From the NCBI GenBank assembly GCA_039029275.1, contig JBCCGL010000002.1:310001-374000 (forward strand): DNA of 64,000 bases. Reading direction: 5' to 3'. Origin of the DNA: JBCCGL01 sp039029275 (GTDB lineage: Bacteria > Pseudomonadota > Gammaproteobacteria > JBCCGL01). The position numbers and the translations under genes were made by a program. Below, piece after piece: positions 45,958 through 54,702 of this stretch; the first letter of the stretch is position 1, and each line of letters begins with the position of its first letter. A model generated the notes under the pieces. That model was not told the DNA's origin. It searched no databases and was given only the letters and a program-made list of their open reading frames with translations.

Positions 45958-47160
45958 ATGCGTTTGTCGCTTGGCTTACTTGCCTTGTCGTTCATTAGCG
46001 CGGCCGATGCTGAGACGGGCGGCGAGTCCTGGAGCCAGGGCGACATCAGGTTCCTGGAGCAATTTTCTCTTTCATCACTCCCAACGACAACAGCGAATCG
46101 CGGCAACGACTGGGCGTATAACGACGGGGCCGCGAAACTGGGCCATCAGATTTTTTTTGATCCGGGATTTAGTGCTAACCGGGCTGTTTCGTGTGCGTCC
46201 TGTCATCGACCATCGCAATACTTTACAGACGCTCGCGCGGTGGCTCTTGGTTTAGGGCTTGGCAGCAGAAATACGCCGTCGATTTTGTTGTCCGGTCGCA
46301 GCCCGTGGAACTACTGGGACGGGCGTAAAGACAGCCTCTGGGCGCAGGCGCTTGCGCCACTCGAAAATCCGAACGAACACGGGTTTTCTCGTGAGCGTGT
46401 CGCCCAAATAATTGGCGATCGATACGCAGAAAGCTATCAGGCCGTTTTTGGCAGGATTGATCCGAGTGCGCCGAATCACCACACCGAAATTTTTGTTAAT
46501 GTCGGCAAAGCTCTGATGGCGTATCAAAACAAGCTTAGAATTCTGCCGTCCAAATTTGATCGGTTTGTGGACTCACACGTAAACCAAGAACAGCAGGACA
46601 AGACTGAGCTCAGCGTGTCTGAATCACGCGGCCTGCGATTGTTTATGGGAAAAGCGGCGTGCGTGGGCTGTCATAACGGACCATTGTTCAGTAATTTTGA
46701 ATTCCATAATGTCGGGGTGCCGGAAGCGAATGTCAGAAGCGTCGATCTTGGGCGGTATAACGGAATCGAGCTTTTGCGGGCAGACGAGTTTAATTGCCTT
46801 TCGAGGTGGAGCGATGCAGATCGGGGCGAATGTGAAGAGATGCAATTTTTAAAACAACAGGGCGCCGAACTCGTCGGTGCGTTCAAAACGCCGTCGCTAC
46901 GTAACGTAGCCAAAACTGCACCCTATATGCACAGCGGTCAGTTCACTGATCTGCTCACTGTACTGCGCCACTACAACACGCCAACGCCGCCATTTTTCGA
47001 TTCAAAACAGCACCCAAGTCGCCCGCACTTTGATATTTTGCCGCTTGGCCTAAATGACGAGGAACTTGCCGATATCATCGCTTTTTTGGGTACGCTTACC
47101 TCGCCGCTGCCTGAAAATGATCCGTGGTGGGTTGCGCCGTCGGCAAAAAACTCGCGTTAA
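45958..47160 (+). CDS. MauG/cytochrome c peroxidase-like diheme protein
   Basis: This 400-residue periplasmic protein (ATG 45958, signal peptide RLSLGLLALSFISAADA; a TTG at 45940 overlapping the previous stop is possible) has haem motifs CASCH at 79-83 and CVGCH at 235-239, NTPSILLSGRSP, WDGRKDSLWAQA and the C-terminal PSLRNVAKTAPYMHSG. It is closely related to the C-terminal half of the protein at 30859 and shares the extra cysteine segment FNCLSRWSDADRGEC. Expected to be a two-haem peroxidase or a MauG-type protein-modifying oxidase. It completes the second three-part locus. Confidence 0.88.
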   Translation: MRLSLGLLALSFISAADAETGGESWSQGDIRFLEQFSLSSLPTTTANRGNDWAYNDGAAKLGHQIFFDPGFSANRAVSCASCHRPSQYFTDARAVALGLGLGSRNTPSILLSGRSPWNYWDGRKDSLWAQALAPLENPNEHGFSRERVAQIIGDRYAESYQAVFGRIDPSAPNHHTEIFVNVGKALMAYQNKLRILPSKFDRFVDSHVNQEQQDKTELSVSESRGLRLFMGKAACVGCHNGPLFSNFEFHNVGVPEANVRSVDLGRYNGIELLRADEFNCLSRWSDADRGECEEMQFLKQQGAELVGAFKTPSLRNVAKTAPYMHSGQFTDLLTVLRHYNTPTPPFFDSKQHPSRPHFDILPLGLNDEELADIIAFLGTLTSPLPENDPWWVAPSAKNSR

Positions 47161-47200
47161 CGCTCGTGAACCTGCGAACAAATCACGATAAACTTTCGGT

Positions 47201-47818
47201 ATGAATCATGAAACAAAAACCGTTGCATTAGCAGTCACTGGTGCATCTGGAATTCAGTACGCCATGCGCTTGCTGGAATGCCTGTTGCAGCACGACGCAA
47301 AGGTTTACCTGATGTTCTCCAAAGCGGCGCAAATTGTCGCGGGCATGGAAACCGACTGGAATTTGCCCGCGCGCACGGCGGATATTCAAGAAGAATTGTG
47401 CAAACGGCATTCGGTAACCGGCGATCAACTCAAAGTATTTGGAGAATCTCAATGGACAGCGCCAGTCGCGAGTGGCTCTGGTGTGCCCGACGCGATGGTC
47501 GTGTGCCCGTGCACAACGGGAACCCTGGCAGCAATAGCGAATGGGAGTTGCGATTGCCTGATCGAACGCGCGGCCGACGTCGTAATAAAAGAATCTCGAA
47601 AACTGATTGTTATGCCGCGTGAGATGCCGTTCTCACCAATTCATCTTGAAAATATGTTGAAGCTTGCACGAATTGGCGTGACGATTCTTCCGCCCAACCC
47701 GGGTTTCTACAACAAGCCCGAAACCGTTGATGATTTGATCGATTTCGTTGTTGCCAGAGTGCTCGATCAACTCAAAATTGAGCAGTCCCTGATGCCGGTG
47801 TGGGGCGCGGATGAATAG
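47201..47818 (+). CDS. ubiX: Flavin prenyltransferase UbiX
   Basis: This 205-residue UbiX makes prenylated FMN, the cofactor of UbiD decarboxylases in ubiquinone synthesis. The opening VTGASGIQYAMRLLE, the middle CPCTTGTLAAIANGSCDCLIERAADV and the PREMPFSPIHLENMLKL segment are characteristic. The start ATG 47201 follows a short gap after the diheme protein, in the same direction, but a shared function is unlikely. Confidence 0.93.
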   Translation: MNHETKTVALAVTGASGIQYAMRLLECLLQHDAKVYLMFSKAAQIVAGMETDWNLPARTADIQEELCKRHSVTGDQLKVFGESQWTAPVASGSGVPDAMVVCPCTTGTLAAIANGSCDCLIERAADVVIKESRKLIVMPREMPFSPIHLENMLKLARIGVTILPPNPGFYNKPETVDDLIDFVVARVLDQLKIEQSLMPVWGADE

Positions 47819-47868
47819 TTGCGTCATGCCTTTACTTTTGATTTAGCTATTTTCGGCCATCTTTTCTC

Positions 47869-48453
47869 ATGCAGTTACCTCTGTTTCCATTGCACGCAAT
47901 CGTTTTGCCAGGCGGTAAATTACATCTGCGGATTTTTGAAACGCGCTACGTCGACATGGTGACGAATTGTTTTCGAGATGATTCCGGTTTTGGCGTTTGT
48001 TTGATTCGCGACGGCAGTGAGGCGGGTAATGTTGCGACACCTTTTCCTTCTGGCACCGAGGTCAGCATCGTCGATTGGGATAAAGGCTCTGACGGGCTGC
48101 TCAATATAGTCGCCCTGGGTCAACAACGATTCACATTGCTCGATTGGAAGGTCATGCCCGACAAGCTTCTCGTCGGCGAGGTAAGCCATCTGCCACGAGA
48201 ACCGTCGGCTGCGCTGCCGAAGGAACACAGGGCACTCTCAGAGTTACTCAACAAGCTGCTTGAACAATTGCCATTTGACTGGGGTGATGATGAAAAGCAG
48301 CTAGACGATGCCGGGTGGGTAGGCAATCGACTGTTGGAAATACTGCCGATGGCAGGCGCTCAAAAACAGCACATGATCGATTGCGGTCACCCGACTGAAC
48401 GCTTGGAACTGCTTGCGAAATTTATTCGCGATGCGTCTGCGAGTCGCAATTAG
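47869..48453 (+). CDS. Lon substrate-binding-domain protein
   Basis: This 194-residue protein is a stand-alone Lon N-terminal-like domain (LON_substr_bdg, as in cereblon). Typical are the opening LPLFPLHAIVLPGGKLHLRIFETRY and the later GLLNIVALGQQRF. There is no ATPase or protease domain. It may bind peptides or a regulator; bacterial roles are not known. It lies 50 bases after ubiX and overlaps the 3' end of argA by four bases (convergent). Confidence 0.88.
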   Translation: MQLPLFPLHAIVLPGGKLHLRIFETRYVDMVTNCFRDDSGFGVCLIRDGSEAGNVATPFPSGTEVSIVDWDKGSDGLLNIVALGQQRFTLLDWKVMPDKLLVGEVSHLPREPSAALPKEHRALSELLNKLLEQLPFDWGDDEKQLDDAGWVGNRLLEILPMAGAQKQHMIDCGHPTERLELLAKFIRDASASRN

Positions 48454-49766
48454 AGCGGCTTTATAAAAATCTTCGCGTTGCGTTGATAGTTAAACAGCTC
48501 GCGCTTTTTCAACGGTAATTGATTCAAATCACCTAAAACGAAACCGCGTTCCCGAAACCAGTGAGCTGTTCTTGTTGTCAGCACAAATAGCGACTTCAAC
48601 CCTGAGCCTTTTGCCTTGGCCACGATGGCGTTCAGCATAATCTCCGCGCGACCCTCGTTTGCATAATCCGGGTGCACCGCGATACAGGCGAGTTCACCGA
48701 TCCTGTTGGAATACGAATAAAGAGCGGAACACGCAATGATCATTCCATCGCGCTCCATCACGCTAAAATGATCAAGGTCGCGCTCAAGCTGTTCGCTGCT
48801 ACGAGCAACCAGTGTGCCGTTTGCCTGAAGCGGCTCGATCAATTGGTAAATGCCGGCAACGTCATTCGAGTTGGCCAGACGTACGGTGTCGTAGTTGTCG
48901 GTCGCTACCATTGTGCCGCAACCGTCCCGGGTGAATAATTCGCTGAGTAAAGCGCCGTCTTCGTTGAAGCCAAGTAAGTGTGTGCGTGGCACACCGTGTC
49001 GACAGGCGCGTGCTGCATTTTGCAGGCATGTTTGCGTCCGCTCGCTGACTTTCCTTCGACCTCCAACGATGTTGTCGCAATCTGCGGGGCTGAGCTGCCT
49101 CAGAATCCGTTTTCTGCCATCGCGGACGCCGTGTTCGGGCAACAGATAGATAAGCTTGTCGGCCTGTAAATCGATTGCCGCCTGCATCGCTACGTCTTCT
49201 GTGCGCAGATTAAACGTTTCGCCCGTTGTCGAGTATCCGAGCGGGGACAGCAAAACAAGCTGTTCAAGTTCAAGTGCAGTGCGTATGGCGCCCGAATCAA
49301 TTTTGCGGATGGCACCGGTGTGGCAAAAATCTACCCCGTTATGAACCCCATAGGGTTTGGCCGTGACAAAGTTGCCCGATGTGACCCGCAAACGTGCGCC
49401 CGACATCGGCGTGTTGACTAATCCCATCGAGAGCATGGATTCCAGTTCGATACGAACTGAGCCAGCAGCTTCTTTTACGATCGGGAGCGATTTATCATCT
49501 GTGATTCGCAAGCCATCAGCGTAGCGTGCCTCGATCTTGAGTGATTTGAGTCGGGTGTCGATTTGCGCACGTATACCCGGCACCAGAACTAAACGTATCC
49601 CTAGGTGACTAAGCAACGCGATGTCATTAATCAGATTATTAAACCCATCAGATGACAGTGCTTCACCACCGAAGGAAATCACGAACACGCCTCCACGATG
49701 CGCATTGATATACGGGGAGGCTTGTCGAAACCAATCAACTGCGGTGTTGTCTCTTTTTCTTGGCAC
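48450..49766 (-). CDS. argA: N-acetylglutamate synthase
   Basis: This 438-residue ArgA begins with an amino-acid-kinase-like domain (GGVFVISFGGEAL, residues 1-300) that binds arginine as feedback inhibitor and ends in a GNAT domain (about 300-438; IHPDYANEGRAEIMLNAI acetyl-CoA region). It makes N-acetylglutamate for arginine synthesis. The start is GTG 49766; no clear ribosome site is visible but VDWFRQASPYINAHRG matches the family N-terminus. Confidence 0.92.
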   Translation of the reverse strand: MPRKRDNTAVDWFRQASPYINAHRGGVFVISFGGEALSSDGFNNLINDIALLSHLGIRLVLVPGIRAQIDTRLKSLKIEARYADGLRITDDKSLPIVKEAAGSVRIELESMLSMGLVNTPMSGARLRVTSGNFVTAKPYGVHNGVDFCHTGAIRKIDSGAIRTALELEQLVLLSPLGYSTTGETFNLRTEDVAMQAAIDLQADKLIYLLPEHGVRDGRKRILRQLSPADCDNIVGGRRKVSERTQTCLQNAARACRHGVPRTHLLGFNEDGALLSELFTRDGCGTMVATDNYDTVRLANSNDVAGIYQLIEPLQANGTLVARSSEQLERDLDHFSVMERDGMIIACSALYSYSNRIGELACIAVHPDYANEGRAEIMLNAIVAKAKGSGLKSLFVLTTRTAHWFRERGFVLGDLNQLPLKKRELFNYQRNAKIFIKPL

Positions 49767-49929
49767 TGGGTTGTCCGACGAATTGAACTGCGAGACGGAA
49801 TTCCAGCACTCTATGGTGCTGATTTCAACTGAAAATACGTCTGCTTCGGAACAGCTGTTGCATTCATTTTCCTGAAATGGGTATACACTTTGAGCGTTAA
49901 TCGCGCGGCTTAGACGGAGACACTCTCAA

Positions 49930-52779
49930 TTGGCTTGTTCTCATATTCGAATCAAAACGGTCTTTTTTCTAACCAGCTTTTTGTTTCTTTTGCCGCCGTC
50001 GCAGGCGAATGACCAATACAATTCTTCGCAGGACAGGTGGGCGAGCACCTTGTCAAGGATTGCTGACTCGGTTGTCGCTCTGGAAATCTCTCGCGAGCGC
50101 TCATTCGATTTCAGCGAGCAGGGAACGACGACCGCGACTGGATTCGTTGTGGATTCAGAACGCGGCATCATCCTGACAAATCGACACGTCATTGGCTCGG
50201 GACCGATCAGCGCTGTTGCGACATTTCAGAATAAAGAGCGGGTGGACGCAGTCCCGCTGTATCGGGATCCGGTTCACGACTTCGGATTTTTGCGCTACGA
50301 CCCCGGGGAGCTGGAACAGATAGCGCCGCGCCCGTTGCAGTTGCGTCCAGACAAGGCAGCGACCGGGCTCGATATTCGAGTCGTGGGCAGCGACGGCGGC
50401 GAGCAGCTCTCAATCCTCGCAGGTACGATTGCACGACTTGATCGCGCGGTTCCGAACTACGGACGCTATCGCTATAACGATTTCAACACGTTTTACTTTC
50501 AGGCGGCCTCCTCAACCTCAGGCGGATCTTCCGGGTCGCCTGTCATAAACGCTGACGGTGACGTTGTCGCGCTCAACGCGGCGGCCAATAGCAACACCGC
50601 CAGTAGTTTTTTTCTCCCGCTCGATCGAATCGTCAGCGCGTTGAATCACCTGCAGTCTGGTGTGCCTATCTCACGCGGCACACTGCAAACCCTGTTTTAT
50701 CATCGCCCGTTCGAATACCTGCGACGTATAGGGTTGCAAGGTGAAGTCGAGGAAAATATTCGAGCAAGCAATTCAGCAATCACAGGATTACTTGTCGTAT
50801 CCCAGGTCATATCGGGTGGCGTTGCGGAGGGGAAACTCCTCGAAGGCGATATTCTGATTTCGATCGACGACAGGGCGGTGACGGATTTTGTCACCCTGGA
50901 ATCAACGCTCGACGAAGCCGTCGGCAGCCGGTTAAATATCAACATAGAGCGGCAAGGTAGTCCGCTTAGTCTTGACGTTGATGTTGCAGACCTGCACGCA
51001 CTTTTTCCCACGCAATTTGTTGAGATAGGTGGTGCGGTGGTGCATGACCTGACGCTGCAAATCGCGCGAGCAACGAACAAACCGCAAAAAGGCGTTGTGG
51101 TGGCTAATCGTGGCTATATGTTTTCACGCGCCAACGTACCCACCGGCGCCGTGATCACCGAGATCAATGGCACTGTTATCGACTCGCTCGACGATTTCAT
51201 CCAAATGGTTGAAACCAGTGCGGACGGTGCGGAGTGGTTGGTGCGCTTTTATATTGCGGGACGCGAATTCACGAGTGAATTTGGTCAGGTATTCGTTGAT
51301 CGCAAATGGTTCGATTCGCGATCCTGTACCCGCCTTGACGATGCAGACTCGTGGCCGTGCGAATTACTCGCAGATGCGAGTGAAAGTGCTGACTCCGAAA
51401 AGCACGGAGACACGATTTCGGCGCCCTCCTATCAGGACAAATTGACCGCCAAGGTTGCGCCCGCACTGGTTAATATTCAATTCGACATTCCGCATCCGCT
51501 CGACAATGTCTACGCGCAGCACTTCAGTGGTACGGGTCTTGTGGTCGGTGCCAAAAACGGATTAGTAGCAGTGGATCGCAACACAGTCCCGATTACACTG
51601 GGCGATGCAGAACTCACGTTTCTCGAGTCGATCAAAATTCCTGCCCACGTTGTATTTGTGCACCCGCTGCACAATGTGGCCCTGCTTCAGTACGATCCGG
51701 AATTAATCGGCGCAGCGATTGAGATTCCCGAGGTCACGCTGGCGTTCGGCAGTTTGCGTGATGAATCGAATATGTTCTCGATGATTGGGTTTAAGCCCAA
51801 CGGCGCGCTGTTGCGGCACACAATTGACCGGGTTGATACGCAAACCCTGACATTTGATACGCCGAGGCTACCGCGGTTTCAACAAAGTCCGATTGACGTT
51901 TTTGCAGTCTTTGATATGCCCTCGACGCTGGGCGGCGTAATCGCAGACGACGTTGGCGCCGTCCATTCGCTTTGGTCGAGTTTCGCGTATCCCAAGAACA
52001 AAAAAATCAGCGAGGGAGAATGGGCACTTTCGATGGAAGTGATCCAGGAAGCGTTGGATATTTACAGCTCGGGTAAGCCTCTTCGTTTGCTCGGCGCCAA
52101 GCTTCGTTACGTTCCTCTGGCGGCAGCGCGCCAGGTTGGATTACCCGATGATTGGCTGCAAACAATTTTGCAGGACGAAAAGAGGTCGCTGTCAGGCAGG
52201 CGCGTGCTCATGGTTGGACAGGTCTACGCCCCGCCATCTGGCGGTGATCTTCAGGTCGGAGATTTAGTCCTTGCGATTGACGGTGAGCCGGTGCGCGATC
52301 TGCGTGATGTCGAACGACGGATACAAACCGAATCAGTGACGCTCACGCTGCTTCGGCGTCGTCAGGTTCTCGACGTTCAACTCACGCCAATGCAAAGCGA
52401 CCTTGCCGGCACGCAGCGCATAATCCACTGGGCCGGGGCTTATTTACAAATGCCTCACACCGATATTCTGTTGCAGCGAGGCGCACCGGCCTCAGGTGTC
52501 TATGTCGGCAGTGTCAATCACGGGTCACCCGCGAGCAGAAACGGGCTGTTTCGCAATCGCATTATTACCGCAGTCGACGGAATCAGTATTCAGTCGCTCG
52601 ATGATTTTCTGAATGCGGTGGCAAACAAAAAGGCCGGTGAGAACACGCGGCTCTCCTTGACCGCGCTAAACGGTCAACGATCATTAGTCAGCGTTAAACC
52701 CGAGTACAATTTCTGGCAAACGTTCGAACTGCGCAATACGCAGAGTGGGTGGGACCGAATCAACCACTCGCAGCCATAG
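49930..52779 (+). CDS. Periplasmic Deg-type protease with two protease folds and PDZ domains
   Basis: This 949-residue protein starts at TTG 49930 with GGAGA upstream and a signal peptide (IRIKTVFFLTSFLFLLPPSQAND). The first trypsin-like domain has a full triad: His86 (TNRHVIG), Asp117 (VHDFGFL) and Ser201 (GSSGSP). Two PDZ regions follow (about 265-350 and 365-460), then a second trypsin-like domain lacking the triad (His region reads VAVDRNTV, Ser region STLGGVI) and two more PDZ regions to the end. This double layout is like Deg7/Nma111 of chloroplasts and fungi. Likely removes or senses misfolded envelope proteins. The UbiH-type gene overlaps its frame region only by non-coding start choices. 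Confidence 0.88.
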   Translation: MACSHIRIKTVFFLTSFLFLLPPSQANDQYNSSQDRWASTLSRIADSVVALEISRERSFDFSEQGTTTATGFVVDSERGIILTNRHVIGSGPISAVATFQNKERVDAVPLYRDPVHDFGFLRYDPGELEQIAPRPLQLRPDKAATGLDIRVVGSDGGEQLSILAGTIARLDRAVPNYGRYRYNDFNTFYFQAASSTSGGSSGSPVINADGDVVALNAAANSNTASSFFLPLDRIVSALNHLQSGVPISRGTLQTLFYHRPFEYLRRIGLQGEVEENIRASNSAITGLLVVSQVISGGVAEGKLLEGDILISIDDRAVTDFVTLESTLDEAVGSRLNINIERQGSPLSLDVDVADLHALFPTQFVEIGGAVVHDLTLQIARATNKPQKGVVVANRGYMFSRANVPTGAVITEINGTVIDSLDDFIQMVETSADGAEWLVRFYIAGREFTSEFGQVFVDRKWFDSRSCTRLDDADSWPCELLADASESADSEKHGDTISAPSYQDKLTAKVAPALVNIQFDIPHPLDNVYAQHFSGTGLVVGAKNGLVAVDRNTVPITLGDAELTFLESIKIPAHVVFVHPLHNVALLQYDPELIGAAIEIPEVTLAFGSLRDESNMFSMIGFKPNGALLRHTIDRVDTQTLTFDTPRLPRFQQSPIDVFAVFDMPSTLGGVIADDVGAVHSLWSSFAYPKNKKISEGEWALSMEVIQEALDIYSSGKPLRLLGAKLRYVPLAAARQVGLPDDWLQTILQDEKRSLSGRRVLMVGQVYAPPSGGDLQVGDLVLAIDGEPVRDLRDVERRIQTESVTLTLLRRRQVLDVQLTPMQSDLAGTQRIIHWAGAYLQMPHTDILLQRGAPASGVYVGSVNHGSPASRNGLFRNRIITAVDGISIQSLDDFLNAVANKKAGENTRLSLTALNGQRSLVSVKPEYNFWQTFELRNTQSGWDRINHSQP

Positions 52780-52804
52780 GCACAACCCTGTAGCATTGCA
52801 TTTT

Positions 52805-54025
52805 ATGCAAGAGCGCACCGACATAGCGATTATAGGCGGCGGCATGGTGGGTGGCATGCTTGCCTGTGCCTTGGGCGATAGCCACTACCGGGTGATCGTG
52901 CTGGAAGCCGGCAGCCAACCGTCATTTGCGCCAACAGACGACTATTCGCTGCGCGTCTCGGCTTTGAGTCTGGCGTCGCAGCGAATGCTTGAGTGCACGG
53001 GAGCTTGGGCAGGAGTGATTGATCGCCGCGCGTGCCCGTATCGACGCATGCGTGTTTGGGATGGAACCGGCTCGGGGCAGACTGATTTTGACAGCGGCAA
53101 TATCGCTGAAACACATCTCGGACACATCGTCGAAAACCACGTTCTTCAACTCGCCCTTTACGAAAGGGCAGTCGAGTTCGAAAACATCGAGTGGCGCTCG
53201 GGCTCGCGCCTTGAGAATATTGACGTAAGCGACGAGTCTGCTCGCGTGACCCTTGATAGCGGCGGGTCCTTCGATGCGAAGTTAATCGTCGGTGCTGATG
53301 GCGCGCGCTCTCTCGTCAGGTCGCTGTGCGGAATTGAGGCAGTCGGCAGTGTCTACGAAAAACAGCACGCGCTGGTTGCGACGGTGGAAACCGATGAGGG
53401 TCAGCAGGACATCACCTGGCAGCGATTCGTTCCCGCAGGTCCCCAAGCATTGCTGCCATTGTGCGGGCACAGGGCCTCGATTGTCTGGTACAACACGCCG
53501 GAAGAGGTCGCCCGCATCAAGACACTATCGGACGACGAGTTTATCGCGGAAATGCAAGAAGCTTTCCCGGCTGAGTTAGGCGACGTTAATTTAATCGTCG
53601 GACGCGGCAGTTTCCCCTTGTCGTATCAACACGCGACTCACTACGTTAAACCTCGCATCGCTTTGATTGGAGACGCCGCGCATTCAATTCATCCGCTTGC
53701 CGGGCAAGGTGTAAATCTGGGATTACTGGATGCGGCAACCCTGGCCGAGGTTCTGCTTGGGCAGAAAGGCAAAGGGGATGCAGGATCTTTGCTCGCTTTG
53801 CGTCGCTACGAACGTTGGCGTAAAACCCAAAACATCGCCATGCAATCGCTTATCGATGGCATCTATAAAGCCTTTGACGCGCAACAAACGCCGATTAAGT
53901 TCGCGCGCAATGCGCTGTTAAACGCGGCAAACGAAATCAGCGCTATCAATCGACTATGCATGCGTTACGCTTCGGGCGTTGACGGCGACTTACCGAAACT
54001 CGCGCGTGGTGTCCCAATACTTTAA
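52805..54025 (+). CDS. UbiH/VisC-family FAD monooxygenase
   Basis: This 406-residue flavoprotein hydroxylase has the FAD motif IAIIGGGMVGGMLACALG at residues 7-24, the GADGARSLVRS loop and the second FAD motif LIGDAAHSIHPLAGQGVNLG near 283-302, typical of UbiH/UbiF/UbiI/VisC enzymes of ubiquinone ring hydroxylation. The frame is open from 52745 but that would overlap the protease; ATG 52805 gives the normal N-terminus. Which ring position it hydroxylates is not decidable here. Confidence 0.88.
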   Translation: MQERTDIAIIGGGMVGGMLACALGDSHYRVIVLEAGSQPSFAPTDDYSLRVSALSLASQRMLECTGAWAGVIDRRACPYRRMRVWDGTGSGQTDFDSGNIAETHLGHIVENHVLQLALYERAVEFENIEWRSGSRLENIDVSDESARVTLDSGGSFDAKLIVGADGARSLVRSLCGIEAVGSVYEKQHALVATVETDEGQQDITWQRFVPAGPQALLPLCGHRASIVWYNTPEEVARIKTLSDDEFIAEMQEAFPAELGDVNLIVGRGSFPLSYQHATHYVKPRIALIGDAAHSIHPLAGQGVNLGLLDAATLAEVLLGQKGKGDAGSLLALRRYERWRKTQNIAMQSLIDGIYKAFDAQQTPIKFARNALLNAANEISAINRLCMRYASGVDGDLPKLARGVPIL

Positions 54026-54047
54026 CGGGGAAATACCAAGATTAATT

Positions 54048-54341
54048 ATGGGCATTTTGAGCAAATTGTTTGGTAACAAAGAGACATCAAACGAACCCAA
54101 AGTTGAAGAAACAGTGACGTACAAAGGGTTTACAGTTGAGGCCGCGCCCATCCGTGAAGACAACTATTACCGGGTCGCGGGATACATCACGGGCGAAATC
54201 GATGGCGAACCAAAACGCGTGCGATTTATCCGGGCAGATCAGCTCAGCGACATGGGTTCCGCTGTTTCGCACGCGATTAGTAAGGGGCAACAAATCATCG
54301 ATGAGCAAGGGGAATCGCTGCTCAAAAAAGCACAGCTGTAG
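54048..54341 (+). CDS. HlyU family protein
   Basis: This 97-residue protein matches the short HlyU family (PF10115): a MGILSKLFG amphipathic start, then VTYKGFTVEAAPI and YRVAGYITGEIDGE...RFIRAD. Despite the name, this family differs from the winged-helix HlyU of Vibrio and its activity is unclear. ATG 54048 is chosen over upstream in-frame codons that would overlap the UbiH-type gene. 22 bases separate the two, so cotranscription is likely. Confidence 0.75.
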   Translation: MGILSKLFGNKETSNEPKVEETVTYKGFTVEAAPIREDNYYRVAGYITGEIDGEPKRVRFIRADQLSDMGSAVSHAISKGQQIIDEQGESLLKKAQL

Positions 54342-54351
54342 TAGTCCCGTT

Positions 54352-54681
54352 TTACAATTCTTCCCAACAGATAAAAACCTGATCACGCGTCTTCTTATAC
54401 ATATTGCGATGCACCGAGTTGCCAGGATCCTCATTCGAGTAGATAAACTCGACGGCTTGATCGCATTGCTCACGATCTTTGAACGTCATTAAAAAGTAGT
54501 ACTCTTGTTTGCGTTCATCGTCAGTGTCCATGACGGGGTGTTTATCGCGACGCCCGACGGGACTCATCGATACCAGCAGGTTTTTCTCAAGCAATATTTC
54601 GGCGAACTCGTGTAACTCGCGGCGAAATTCGTTCAGGTCTTGATCCGGTTTTAGATTGATGCAACTTAAGAACTGATACAT
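54352..54681 (-). CDS. Conserved hypothetical protein, small alpha/beta fold
   Basis: This 109-residue protein opens with MYQFLSCINLKPDQDLNEFRREL and ends KTRDQVFICWEEL. Alternating strands and helices with a central YYFLMTFKDREQCDQAV segment suggest a ferredoxin-like (dimeric alpha-beta barrel) fold; it may belong to DUF6614, which I cannot verify. It is the last gene of a leftward set with a GFA protein, an SDR and a CmcJ-type protein. Confidence 0.5.
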   Translation of the reverse strand: MYQFLSCINLKPDQDLNEFRRELHEFAEILLEKNLLVSMSPVGRRDKHPVMDTDDERKQEYYFLMTFKDREQCDQAVEFIYSNEDPGNSVHRNMYKKTRDQVFICWEEL

Positions 54682-54702
54682 GAACTGTTGGTTTCGGATT
54701 TA

